Below are positions 16,401 to 31,400 of a DNA stretch of 64,000 nt, one piece after another; positions within the stretch are counted from its first letter, which is position 1, and every line of letters starts with the position of its first letter. The translations under genes and the position numbers were made by a program. The notes beneath the pieces were generated by a model. That model made no database searches, was not told the origin of the DNA, and saw only the letters and a list, made by a program, of their open reading frames with translations. This stretch comes from Tubulanus polymorphus (Eukaryota; Nemertea; Palaeonemertea; Tubulaniformes; Tubulanidae): NCBI RefSeq assembly GCF_964204645.1, contig NC_134029.1:6900001-6964000 (forward strand), written 5' to 3'.

Positions 16401-19400
16401 ATTTAGAGAGATTTAAAAAGGTTATTTACCATCGTTTGACTTAAATTCAAGAAAACTTCTCCAGAATAAGACATTTCCCCCTAAAAATTTTTCAATGGCA
16501 AATTTCATTCAAACACTGGCGCAAATTCTCCGGCAAGTTTAGTACGAAATCGAAAACTACGTGCAATCCACAGTTACAAAGTCGAGGAAGTCAGGGGTGT
16601 GTATAGAGGATCGTTGCGTGTGGTGGTGAATATTGTAACAGTGATAGGCACAAAAAAATGAATAGAGAAATACAGCAACGAACACCACAGACAATCTCAA
16701 ATAATACCTCTTACACTATGTCTATTTAGAGCGGATGATGGACGCGGGGATTGCGAAGTATGTATGTCATATGACTGACAATCCGTGCCGGTTAACGGGT
16801 TCGACGATGATCGAGCTAAAATAACGCATTTAAAATACGATTAATTCGATACTGGTAAATAATTCGATAATTAACGCACGTCATATATCGGGAACGGGGA
16901 ACTAACGCCGCGATCGCACGGAGACGATTTGGCCCGCGCCAAGTTGCCACGGATCAGGCTGGGCTAAATTTGGCCCGTGCCTAATTAGAGAGCGCGTTCA
17001 CGCGTAAACCACTCACTCAATACTAAACAATGCTTAAACAAAGCGAAGTGAGTCACTTCCAGAACCAGTTCCAATTCACCCGCAATTATTTGCTAACATT
17101 CGGCTGGGGCCAAAAATGCTCATGCGATCGCCGCTAAAGGCACAGTTGCTCACTAGAAGAGTTCACCAGATGGCGCTAACGTGAAGTCAGGCTTAACTCC
17201 ACATTTATTATCAAGTTTATACATACAAACTCATAATGAATAAATCACAAATGAGAAATAAACTAAGGTATTCAGACAATCAGATCACATAATCTGATTA
17301 CAGTTAACTAACTTTTTATATTCAGTGGCGCCAGGTGGTTGGATAACTTGCGCTGACAGTATAGTTCCCCGTTCATCAATTTCATAATGATTTGTGTGAA
17401 GATTTAGATTATTGACATATTCATTCAATTTCATCTACCAATAGGAACCACAGCATCACAAAGACTCGAATGTCATTTACCATTTGACATCAACAGCGAG
17501 CAGGAAAGACGAAAGGATTTTGAAGATGAAGGAATAGAAACCATAGGATTCCAATACCGGAGGGTTGATGAGAAATCGCAACTCTTATAATGTACTTCAA
17601 TTTTGCAATTCAAACAATCATAATCGATACGTAAAAATATCTTTCATGAAACCAGGCCTAGGTTGAAGTTTCACAAAAGTGTAAGCTAATTAATTATTTT
17701 TTGCTAGCGATTAATTTCGAAAAATTTTAAGTTAAAATTCTCCACAAATGCCAGTCCAAGTACATAGGAATCGTGGGTAGAAAGCATATATCGGGAGAAT
17801 TCTACAAGTCCATGATTTGGAGCAAATTTGGTTGCCAGAAAACTGAGGATTGTGATACTCCCTGTGGGTAGAAGGAAAGTATACCAGCAATAGGTTATTC
17901 AGATAAAGTAGAGTGAAGACGATACAAGCAAATGTCTAAAACGCTATTTCTCACAAAATACAGAAACTATGAGAACACAAAATTTTTCACTACACATCAA
18001 AGTGCAGTGATATTAAACCACCGTCAAGTTACTGTACTGTAGTAGAAACAACACAATTCTCAGCTATAGAGTACGTAGGTGAATAAGACTGGAAACTAGT
18101 ACCACCTGATAGTGAAAACAAGCAACGCGCATGAAACGGAAAAATCTATGAATATATTTGTAGAATACCTTTTTGACGTCTGGGAGTCCGTGACCGGTTG
18201 TCATAACTGATATCAAAGGATTGGCAATTATCCCCCGTAATGGGGTTGCTAGAGCTCACTATAAAGATCAACAATTTTCCGCGATTAATAGCTCGAATAA
18301 TATTAGGAAAAAAACGAACATTTTATAAGAAAATGTTGGAAAACTTTTCATATGAATTTTGAACACGCGAATTTTATTACATTTTCGAATACAAAGGAAA
18401 ATATTGAAATAAATTTTTCATTGCCCGAATTTCAATTACAGATTTCAGATCGACTAAAGGACATCTAAACTATCACGACAGATACAGCGGTTACTACCAA
18501 GTACGACAGTAGACACATAAGTTTGTACCTTTGGACTGCTGGACGGCTACTTTAGACTTGGACTTGAATTCAGGTTTCAGCGTGTAGGCCTGGCAATTAT
18601 GGCCCGTTAACGGATTACAAACTGCGTGATAAAACAATATTTTCATCGACCGAGAGACATATTCTCTGGAGTACTCTAATGTAGAAAGCCGACAATAGAA
18701 GAATATAAACAGGGCTGCCAACCTCTAATAAGTGCATCAACAAGACACATCAAGAAATGTTCAAATCAATTGGCAATCAATGGTAATGCCATCAGTAACA
18801 CCTTTCACATTTATGAACATATGAAACATATCAAATCAGTATTTCTCGTGACAAAATACTGAGAAATCAGGGAAAGTTGGCAGCTCTGTATAAATTGAGC
18901 TCGGCAACGTCTCAATTCAGTGTTATCAAAATACATGTCATTGTTATTCTTCTATTGGAAAATTGTTTTTCGAGATAAAAAAATTCTGGACTTTTCTCTA
19001 AAACAAAACATTTACGACTACGGGTAAACGAACCCAACTAACAATTTCTTTCAGAATAAAACAAAGTCATATTTGTATGCATTCTCAAGATTACATTAAT
19101 AGGTCCGGCTTTTTTGGGGTATCATCAACAACGGAACAACGGAATAGGGAAATTGAGTTTTTCTTTTCATTTAGAAAAATTTTGAGCCCCTGATGAATTT
19201 CGATTGAACAATAATATGACGAACAAAATAACCGCTGATGAATAAAAATTAATAACAAAAAAAATGTAACAAAAAATCACTCATGTAAATGAGAATCATA
19301 ACGAATTTGATGAATAATGATGTCTACCTGAGTTAGCCTTCGGAGTTGGCTGTCTAGCTTTACTAGACGGTTCACGATGGATGTCCCAACAATCGCAGCC

Positions 19401-22400
19401 ATTCCCGGTGATCGGGTTAGAATTCGCTAAATCAAGAAATCACATGCATGATGAATGATAATAATGGCGGAAAATAATCCGAGAAAAATCCAATTAACGA
19501 ATTACTTAAACATTGAGTTGATGACAACGAAATGAAGAAACTGAATTCACTTTTAATGTATGTTGACGAAAACACTTAAAATATTGACAGAGCTTTTAGA
19601 ATATTTAATTCTAGAGGTATTTGCATTCAGGGCGAATAAAGCACATAGTCTATCTATATATTATTATGCTCACGAAAGGCAAGTAGTGAATTTACAAAAT
19701 TTTCAGAGGGAAAAACTTGATAACAATAAGCAGCAAAGTAGCAACGATTGCAAATGGTAAGCAAATATTTCAATTAACGAAACCGCATCATTATAATACA
19801 CTATAGAACCGCAACGAAACTCAAACAAACCACCGCGGAAAAATTAAGTCTCGACAACTCTTCGAAAGCGGTGAGTTCTTTTTCATAACACGGTCAGTAA
19901 ACTCAAGAGGCCCATTCCCCGTGGTACCGATCTAGGGGAACCTACGATGTCTTAGACATACACACCCGCTATTAGGTGACGATACCATTTCTAAGACAAA
20001 TTTGAAATTTGAATTAATCCGATTCCAAAATGCTCTCAAACCTTCGTATACCACCTCATCTATAAGTACCGGGTACTACTATTTTGTACTCAGGCTAAGA
20101 TAGGACTGCAACTCAGTGTAAGGCCGAGTCTACTGGACCTAGATGAACAGTCATGGCTAAGATTTAAGACCGGTCTAAGACCACCTTGGTTCTATAGCCA
20201 ATCGCAGCTAATCTAAGACCCCTTTTGGACTTAAGGCACGACTGCGCAACTGGGGCCAGTTGCTCAAAAGTTGGTTGGAGTTAACCAGTGGGTAGTTGAC
20301 ATAGTGACAATTAAAAGTTCATTGTTACTATGGTATTTATCCGCTGGTTATCTATAACCAACTTTTGAGCAACCGGCCTCTGGGCTTTTTTTATTGTTTC
20401 TCAACTGTTTCAAGAAATGACAAAAATGACGAACAGCCTTCGAAGAGTTTACTCGTTCAGTGAGAGGAAAAACAACAGCAACGTCAAGATGATTATTAAT
20501 CTACCTCGTTTCACGCCAAGCAGACGTCGTCTACTTTGTCGAGGCGGTGTATTCTCACTGATGCTACTACTCGTTCCACCCGTAATCGGATTCGAGCCGC
20601 CTGAAATAATCAATCACCGACACAAACCTCAGTGCGTGATGCATATAATTAGAAAACGTATTCGACGTTTTGCCTTTCATCTGTAACAGTCACAGTTTTA
20701 CCTTACGTGTCGCAACTCCAAAATCATGGTTTTAGACTTTCGCCTAAAATCTTAATCCAACAGTACCAGAGTTTCGCAATTCCATTTGCTTCAATATAAA
20801 TTTTAGGAAACTCCAAAATTACGATATTTTTTGTAAATCGACTAAAATTTTGCCCGCACTCAATCAAAGAAATCATGTCTCCACTTCACGACCGCAACTG
20901 GGCGCCGACCTTCATCCCTTCTTGGCACAGTGAAGACTAAAATTTGGGCCGGTCTTAAATTCTACTGGCCAAAATTAAGTCTGAAATGGCCCTCAATTAT
21001 CAGAATTATTGGTTGAAGAACAGATGAACGACAATACGTCAAATACAGCGACAAAGTGCTCTCCTTCGCTCGCCTTTGTTGTTTGCTCGGGAATTCATTT
21101 TTGGAAAATATTTGAGATCACAAAAAAGAACCTCTTTTTGCTTGAATATCAAAATACATTTAAGAAAATATTTACCATACAGATAATTAAAAAAAAGAGA
21201 GAGAGAGAAAGGTTTGAATTGATGATTTAGGATGGATTGGTACGCTATATGAAGACATTTTTAAAATAAACAAGATTAATATTATTTACAAAGACAATAT
21301 TTTTTTTTGACGAAAGGAAAAATACAATCATGACAAAACAAACATGACTAATAAAGTGAAGGGCGATTTATTGGTAGATTTTCTATCTGTTTGCCCGGGG
21401 AATCTTTATTATAACATAGATGAAGGTAAGTGATAAATAATGTGTACACGCAACAAAGATAAGTGAAGAAATCCGAAGCCTACGATTTGAAAATGAACAG
21501 GCTGATGTGAATGGATAATGGATAAAAAGCCCTTAAGATGCTCACATCAAAGCTTCGAATAAGCGATGATAACTACTCCTAGAAAGGAGGTGAATATCCT
21601 ATCTTCCGTATACCGCAACTGAATGCAATAGCCTTTTCCAGCAAAACCTTACGCCCAAACCATATGATTGAATGACATAAAAACAAATGAAAGGAACCAC
21701 ATCAAGTCTAGTAGCCACAGACTCTCACAGAAATTTTGGAAAGGTCATTATGTGGGATTGTCGAAAAATGCTGAAAAGGTTACTACTATGATCGCCTTGC
21801 TAACTTCTCACAGTACCCGTATCATATATCATGTTAACCGTAACTAAACCGCTGATGCACCCGATACCAGTAGGCCGATATGAATTTAAACCTTGGAATG
21901 CAGCGTGGAATCGAACGTCACCAGAAAGGAAACCAAGCAACACTGGCTACGCTCATGGATGAAAACATATATTAAACCATCCTCCCTCGGAATTCGAACC
22001 TTATGGCAACGCTAGGCTCAGCCATGGCACGAAACCCTGCTACACTAGACCCAGTACGAGGGTTTGCTGCAAGATAACTTGCGGCAACAATCAGATTGCC
22101 TGTTGTATAATCGCCGAGGCAAATTTCACGAATAAATCATACATGGAAAAACCCGGGCTAAAATAAAACAGGATTTCTGATCAGCTGGTGATGACAACAT
22201 CCAAGCTGCACATCTAGCTGCGCACTCGGGCTAGTGTGGCGGAATCTCATACCGTGGCGTTCCATCAGGTTCGAGGACGATATCTAACTGGCTCGTGAAT
22301 ACAGGTGGGATATATACGTATATTATGTACAATTTCTACTCCTGTCTCTACCTTGGCGCTGCAAGTCACGACACACGGGATTCCGTTTCAGACGCGTGTA

Positions 22401-25400
22401 CTCCTGACCGAGATCGCCGCGGCCGGTGATCGGATTGCGATTCTCCTGATTCGACGGGCGTCTGCTGCCCAGTCGAGTTTTCGACGGGTCTCTACGATGC
22501 GGGTACAACAGGTCGAACTCTTCGGTGCCGACGCCGGCGATCGGGTTTCGCGGCACGTTGTCTATTATCAACGGAAAGAAGAGATTTTAAAATCGGAGAG
22601 AAATCTTCGATCAAAAAGATGTCTGTCCACGTTTTAGATGAAATTTCAATCGGAAAAACAGATGAATCATGCAGGAAGTATCGTTTCGAAAAAATGTTGG
22701 ATATAGTAGACTCCGCTTGCCTCAGATCTAGTGGGACCAATTGGGGCAGTTGGAGCAGGGAATGGGAGCATGATAATTTGTGATATATTGTCCGGGGCAT
22801 GCAGGGATAATCTGAGGCAACCTTCCGGGGATTTGGATTAAAAAGAAAATTTTGTAAATCATCGAATTGTTCTTCTCTCGTCGTGGATTCGAACATTCTT
22901 GGTAAGTTTAGGAGCAATTTCGAATAGGTTGACATCAGAACTATCGAAAAAAGAAAATATGATGTACCAGGTACTAATACTGGGTATTACATTTACGGGG
23001 CCGACGCAAATGTCAACTCTTGAGCATTACGAACAAATAATCTTGAAATATTTATACGTTTATGGGCGAGTTCCAGAATATTTTTCTTTGGTTCGACTAT
23101 GGATAACTCCGGGGCAAACGGCGTCTGCTGTAGCCAAGTGATAAAGATTTCTGTTTTATGATGATATTGCTTTTTGGATAATATCATATGTCATTACCAA
23201 TCCATCTGTCGGGTGAAGTGCATTATTCGAATAAAAAAAAAAATACCAACCCCAAAACCTGACAGAGACCTTACGTTTTACCAGTAGTGCGATAAAAAAA
23301 AGCCGAAACCTGTAGAGAATTGCAATTGAACAAACCTTCGACATTCTTCAAAGCAGGGCGTCGCTTGTGCACTTTCTGTTCGTTCTCAGTACTGAAATCT
23401 CCTTTACCGACAACCGGGTCTCGTTGAGCTAGATTTATATACATACATACACAATTTAAATTCGTTTCAAAAAATTTAAAAACTCTTTGTAATTGGCGGA
23501 TACAGATTTTAGACAGAAGACGAAGAACTAGTAGATTACGAATCAGGGTTCAGAAATCGGGTGTACAAGAGATGGAGATGGAAACTTTTTAGGTGAAGGT
23601 TGGAGATATCAGGAAGGTCACCGATGAAAATAACAAATTGCCGAAGAAAATTCCGCAACCAAGAATATATAAGGATAACCGTAAACACCACGGATGATTG
23701 AACAAGCGAAATTACTGGAGAACCCTAAACTCGGTAATCAAAAAGTCGATAGTCGACTTAATTCAATTTCGACCGGCATCACGCGACGAAAAATCCAAAT
23801 TAGATCTTCTTAATTGTAAAAGTGCGCAGTTCAACAACCAAAGCGATAACCTAATATAACAGCATTTGCGTATGCAACGCGTTTCATCTTCTTAAAATCC
23901 AGAACCTAAATGCGACTATATATAAAAGTGTTTATTTCCATGCCTGCTCGAGATTGAGTTTTTCAGCTAAAAAAGATGTACCTTCTTTATGACAAAAACG
24001 CTTGCTACAACGTTTTTCCGCCGGAAAATGGCCCTTGCCTTTAATAGGGTCGCGTGTGACTGAAATTCATCATAATATATCAGTCAAAAAAAAAGAAATT
24101 ACAACGTCCTGCCTTCCCACGATGATAGAAAATCATGTACATGTACTAATCACGGGTTAAATATGTAAAGAATTTGAGATTTTTTCCAATCAAGTCGAGT
24201 AAATGAGAGCAATATATACAGTAAACTTAAGATTTCTTGTATGATAGATATGGGACAGAAAATCCTCAGCATAAATTGTTATAGCTTGGATTAAATCCAG
24301 GAGTCAGTTACTCAAACAGTTACAGTTAACCAGCGGATAGTTGACATAGTGACAATTGAAAGTTCATCGTTACTACAGTTACTACAGTATCTATCCACCG
24401 GTTGTCTGAAACAAACTCTTCGGCAACTGGCCCCAGGACCTTAAGTTTCATCATGGGTATAAGTTAGAATCGAAATCAGTTTATTTTCCAGCGATTTGAC
24501 GGATACAATCGAATTCGGATTTAACTGGAAATCTAACCCCACGGCCTATGTTGGAACTTAACGAATCCGGGCGAACTATAGTTCATAGTTAACTGTATCA
24601 TAAACCGAAGCGTGATAACGATAAAAGATAATAACAGCCCGAAACCTTCTTCTGTTCGCTGGAGACAAATTCTACCTTTTTCACCGATGAAAGAGCGACG
24701 ACACCGACGTCCGGACTCGCGTAGAGGGTCGCGCTCTCGACCGAGATCACCGACACCCATTAATGGATTACGCTGGACTGTAAGGATAGGTTACAAGCTA
24801 CCGTGTAGTACATGTTGAACAGGTGAATGGGGAGTTTAGTATAAAGATGGTCCTCGTAAAGCGGGAGAAGGCAAGGTTCTGATGACAGAAGATAGAATAA
24901 GCGCGTTTGATTGGATGGCTAGTTCGGTCCAACTGACTGTACCAGCCTTCGGAGCTGGTTATTCCAGTCTAGACCAATGGGATACCGGCACCAGCAGATG
25001 GCGCAACAAAACGCCGGGTTATTCGTTGTGAAAAACAGTTCATTTTGAATGAAATCAGAACTAAATTTACAGGCTTCCGAATACGAAAATTATCAAACAT
25101 CATTGGATGGATATAAGATTCACTTTCTCAGTCAGTGTAGTTCTGCCGGTATGCCAGTGAACATGACGGGGATACGAGGCGACTAGTCAGCTCCAGTCAG
25201 CCCAATCAAACACACCTAATATACATCCCAGAGAAAGCAGGATTCAGAGAAGCGTTAAGAAGTCAGATTTCCGAGATTTGACAAAGAACGACGGTGTGAT
25301 GTACTAAGGTGTACAGATAGACACAAACAATACAATTCTATCACAAAATTAGCAACAGTTTTCCACTATGTTTTAACACTTTCGAAGCTGTGAGATACAC

Positions 25401-28400
25401 AAGTAACGGAAGGAGTTTCAATATAGTTTAAGAGTAGTAGATACCTGATTTCGACCGCGGTGTTTTCGGTCGTTCGGGTCCTTGCCGCGCCGCGTCGTAC
25501 GAAGTCCCGAGTTCCCCGGCTCCAAGAATCGGATCGCGCACAACTGAGAAAAGTCATAGCGACCAGGAAATGAAATTCATGCGATGTTAAAAAACGGACG
25601 GCCGGTTTTATAGACTGCTATTACGTTTAACCCGGGGGCAAACTCAATTGATAATGAATTGAATTAGCCTTTGGGTTAAAGGTAATACTAGTTTATAAAA
25701 CCTGGCCCGATGATTTGAAACTTAATAAAAGACTTAACTTTAAATTATCTTTTTACATATTTTCTGAATATTAGACGGATAATTCTTTTTTTGATTTAAA
25801 ATTTTTTCATACTCATTCTTCCACCATGAAAATAACTGCACACTAGAACCCGTGAAACAATATACCAACAAGCCAAAAAAACTAAGACAGAATTTAACAC
25901 TTATAACAACACACTTGATACAAAACCATAAGTAACAAAAGGTGATATTGGATGGAAATATTACTGGGTTGTCTCAGTAATATTTCATTTGAAAAAATAA
26001 ATCCATGAAGCAAATGCTGAATTTTCTAAAACCAAATCACAAGGTTCATAGCCCCAGTGACCACGCAAACATGAAGATGACATCTTCCAAAGACTACCAG
26101 AACACAATATTATTTTGGACTTTATGGAAAGTTGTGCCAAAAAAATTGAAAATCGTGTAAATATCACTGAATTTCAACTACAATCTGAAAGCAGACCTTC
26201 ACTAGCGCGCTATGAACCCTGAACTCACCAAAGCTGCTTAATCTAAATACTGAATCATGTGAAAACACTGTAACATATCGTGTACACTATTATTATATGC
26301 ATATTATGTTTTGTATGTTTTGTACCTCGTGGTATTTTCGATTTGAACGGTGTTTGAGGAGATATACACCGGAACGGTTTAGTAGGGTGCATCTCGCCAC
26401 CGAGATCACCGGTACCGGTGACTGGATTGCGATTCACATCTAAAAACACATCGATTGCAGAATATGAGAGACATCAACGCGGATTCAAGAGTTCGAGGAG
26501 AGAGTTGTGTTCACATCGATACAAGGGACCCAAAACAAGACACCAGTGATTATACTGTAGACTTCACCTATAGTGGTAGCATCAACAAAATGTTATTGGC
26601 AAACAAATAGATTTTTGGATTTGTCTACATTGACAAACAAGAAAATCGTTTCACTATCCTATCGCTTTTAACCCAAATAGACCGGTTAGTACCACAATAG
26701 GCACTGTCTACTGTACCAGTATTTCAATGGTGTGCCGGTATCAATTTGCAGACTGGACCAACCCCTAATAAAATCTATCATCATTCGTTCAATTCTTTTA
26801 TCATAGAGGCCTCTGTGTACATAGGAACACAACAGTTGTAGCCTCAATACGAATTTCTTAACAGCCACATTTTTAACCAGATTGCATTGGTTGCATTGAT
26901 GTGAACACACCTCTGAAAATTTCAGTGTCAAAGATCGTCGTAAAAAACTACCGAAATAAGAATAAACATAAGTGCGACGAGAAAGTCAACGTTAGACCAT
27001 CGACCGTTGTTTCGAAGAATTGCTAACCCCGAAGTTCGAAAGTTCTTAATGCCCGTGGTATAAAGAGAGGAGAAAACACTCGTGAATTTGGAAACGAAAA
27101 AGTTACTTTTCCTCGAAGAGAAATGAACTGTGTATTGCCGAGATTGAGATAACGTGCTGGGAGGATGCAAAACGGTTGTTGTTTTTTTTTAAATTTCATT
27201 GAACACCACACTAATTTCTACCTTTTCTCGATTTCGGTATTTTTGAAACCCTCGGCGACCTTTGTAACGGGTCATACTCTGAACCGAGGTCGCCCAAACC
27301 GGCAAGGGGATTTCTTTCTATAAATAGCATTCAAATTATTACATTTTCATCAAATCGCGACAATATTCAAATGGTTTACGTCTCTAATTCATTTCAAAAT
27401 GTATTTATAGCAATATATCTGAAAGCTGTCTATACAATATTCGATCTCAAAGGATAACCATACTTGAGTTACTGTTTGAAAACCATTTGGCAAAGTTGAT
27501 ACCCAGCCTCCTAACGGTACTCTCCATGCAATTACTACGAGCAATTACTCAGGAGATGGGAAAGGAGAGGCTGAATCATTTGGCCCCCCCAACATAAGGA
27601 GCCAAAGGACCGGTTGGCCTCAGGGGTCTACCAGGTTCCCCGGGGGCCCAAGAGTTAGGCTTATCTTAATTGCTCGTATAGTAGACCGAGTACTTAGCTA
27701 CCAGCGCGTACAAATAACTGAATATTTGATCCACTGGGCCAAGTTTTGTACTAAGGCAGAGAAACTGGATGCCCCGCTCTATTGGTACATCACCTATGCA
27801 ACTCAAGACTAGTTAAGATTCGAACTGGGAGCATTAACTTTAGATTTCAAACTTTGCATAGATAAGCTGAGAAACTTTCTTCGTAGGAATGTTTAATATC
27901 TCGATGATAGTAGTCATACGCCCGCGCACCAACCGACTTCCGAAATAAAACTGAACATTACCTTGCACCGGGGTGACAGAACGACGACATTGCGACGTGC
28001 TGCATCTCATCATATCAGCATCGGGCTCGAACGCACCTTCCATCGTAATCGGATCTCTAATCACTATCGCGTTTATTCGAAATTTAAAAAACGAACGCGA
28101 AAAAGAAAGAGAGAGATGTTTGAAATAAAAATTCGATATGCGCTCACACCGCACGGTAATCAACTCCACGCGTGTAAAACGATATTATAACTCTTCGAGA
28201 TTTGTCGGTATAAAGCAATTTATCGGAGATTTTTGGTTCGAGTGCTGCACTCGGTACTCGATGAAAGAGGCCACCGACACACGGGAATAAATCAGTCAAC
28301 ATCGTTACATAGGCCTAGGTACGTTATAAGACTCGAAGTGGATCTCATTACCGATTTATAATACTTCATTATTGACGAGACATTAAAGTGGGCAGTTTTA

Positions 28401-31400
28401 TGTGATTAATTTTCGCATATTTCGAGAATGTATCCGTCATACTCGAAGGGGGAACTTCACTGCAATAACTTCACTCGGCCGGCAATAGAATGCTTTGTAA
28501 CTTAGTCACGATAATAATGATTTTAACACACACTCTCAGCAGCTGTTATTTCAATGTAATATGACTATTAATTTCATACGTATCGAATCGATGTTAAATT
28601 TCAATGTACAACGCCGTTTTAGAAATGGTTCATTTACTGTTCGAATTAACAACTGCAGCCCCAGCACCGTAATAAACGAGCATACCAACACCAGACTACG
28701 TAGTTAAGTATAACCGAGAAGTCAAATAATTACGCCATGTTCCAACTATAGAGACCCTTATAAAGAAGCCTGCCACCTAAATCCCTAATATGACATCATC
28801 AATTTCACCAGGGATAAAAATGAACATACTCTTTTAAATATGCTTTTGGTATTCTCACATCAAACATTCGTAAGAACAGACTTGTTTCGGTCCTTTCCTT
28901 TTAAATGGAGACCTGAATGTATGGACTTATAGCCCAGTGTGAGTGCTCCTCTTGTTCTTAATTGAAACGAACTAATTTCACACGGTTCTTAAGGATATAG
29001 TGTGAACACGGTCATGCACAGATTCGGGACTAGGCAGTGATCGTGGAAGGGTCTACGTGGTGAGGATTTGAGATTGGGAACAAATCAGCAGCGATCAATT
29101 ACTACATCTGGGCGCTGATAGAAGTTAACAAGATGTCGCCCATTCGAAAAATCAATATTCAAGTACGAAGAGTTCGATGATGACCATAAAACTCATGCAG
29201 ATTCAACAGCACTTGTAGATACTGAAATTTATAAGTTGCATTTTGCCATCTACTCAGTACTGGCGGGTCTAGAGGCCAAAATTAAATTCAGCATAAAATA
29301 GTCATAAATGTATTTTCTGGTCAGCCTTTGCACTATTAATCCGACCAAATGGCAGTCTAATATTTGCATAAAGAATGAAACCACAAAATATATTCTCATG
29401 AACTTTTCTAACAATGACTTTAATAGTTAAATGTTATGACAAAATCAGTGTTTCACTCGCATTCAACAGTTCATTGTTACGGCATAATCTTACAAGTTGT
29501 TTACCACAAAGACTTAAAAGAGTTTAATTTATCATATGGCAAGGTCCTTAAAGGATTAATTCGTGCTTCTACCATCAAGACTTACATATACGCAAAAGTA
29601 ACATACCTAGAAAAAAGGCAGGCCAGCGAAGAGCGAATGATGGATTAAGTACTACTTCTATCTACAGCGAGTGTATAAGTTCTATAGCCGGCAATGGACG
29701 CGCCTACTTCTCAGCTGAATCAGATTAACTGTCGATACATGCATGTGACAATACTATACAGTGATATCGCATCGGGAGCTGCTCAGCTCATGTTATTGAC
29801 TAATCGTTACTGTATTTCATACCTCAAACCGCTGTTGATACGTAAATAACCGAATGTGACACATGCGTCGTGTCGTGCTGCATGTGCTAGTTCGAGCTCG
29901 GACCTCCCATAAATTATCAGTCATGTAACAAGCCCCCTCCCCGGAAAAATTAGATACCGCATCGGCGTATGGCCAAAGATGGAACAATGCAAATCGGTTC
30001 ACTTGCTTTCAATTTTAATAATTTATATTAATCAATTTGATTAATTGGGCTTAACTTTCATTTTAGCCGATAAAAAAAATTTGTTCGCTGAAAAATTTTC
30101 TGCCTACTGTAATTGACAAACCCTATGTACTATCAAGATTGAGACTCAGAAGTGCTATTTTTGTACGCCGTACTATGTTTGGGGCCTTTCCCTGGATGTA
30201 AAAATCAATTTGACAGCTGTATATTGAATATTGAAAGGTCTGACTCGATGTTACGCTGATTAATTACCGTATCAATACCTCAGCATTATAACCCGGGTTA
30301 TGGTCGAAAGACTGAAGGAGCCAATGATGATAACCCGGGAGATCAGAATTGAGTCCTGGATATAGTCAAGGAAAAACAAAATAAATACGAGATTTTGACC
30401 CAACCTCTGTACGGTATACGGCTACGTAGGGTGTCATTGCATTAGACTAATACCGGTAAAAAAAATCCTTGAGCACTTAAAGAAATGTTGGATGATATAA
30501 ACATATCTTAATTCCACTTTTGAATAAATCTCTTGAAGACTGGCAGAGGGTAAGCATTCTGATTGACAATGGACTGTACAGGTCCTATACAGCGGCATCT
30601 TTTGCAAGGTGCTTTAAGTATTCTGTGTACATTATCTTCTTCTTAAGATCCAAAATCAACACCGTACCGAAATGCTAATTTAAACCCTTTGAGGAGTCCT
30701 CATCTAGTTTGGAGAGGGAAAGTGCATACGTAACACAATGACAACATTCTAAGGTCTTCATGATAGATATCACAAGAAAAAGGTGCCTTGCTTTAGCTTA
30801 CACATGCTTGTTGGGCCGCTGTTCCTCCCAATGTCAAAACTGGGATCGTCGCAGTACGAAAAAGACTTCACTATTTAAAGCGAGTAATACCGATACCAAT
30901 AAAAGCATATGGAAAGATATGAATTGAAAATGTGACGCACCAAGAATTGAAGAAATGATATGGGAAAACAAAATACTTATCACCCGAGGTATAGTCCGTG
31001 CCAAACACCATTTACACTTTTGAAAACATTTGTGCCGTACACCATCAAACAAGAAAGCAGAGATATGTGAATCGATAACAAAAAAAAACCAAAAAATAAA
31101 TTGCAATCGGTAAAATGTACCTCTCGGTTTCGAAGGAGTCCGTAATATACGAAGTTTATGGTTATAAGGAGGCCTCGTATCGACTATAAACGGGGGTGGC
31201 TCTGGTGGAGCTATATAAAAAACAATAATTTCATGCGTAATATCAAAAAGAAAAATACAAAAAAGAATTGTATTTCACAATTTCTGGCATGTTTGAATAG
31301 AAAATGTACTACTGCTAAAATCAAATCTGCTATATTTTTCTGTATATCGCATATGGGGAAAAAGCTATAAATTACAATATCGGACAAGTGGCCTGGGAAT

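Noticed and set aside
22492-22935. 147-codon minus frame upstream of the double repeat exon
   Set aside because: It overlaps exon c10 in a different frame and runs through the dispersed repeat at 22714-22775; no domain.
29817-30002. Minus-strand open frame ending at a GTATGA donor
   Set aside because: It is phase 0 at the donor and the phase-1 frame contains a stop, so it cannot join the Jupiter array.
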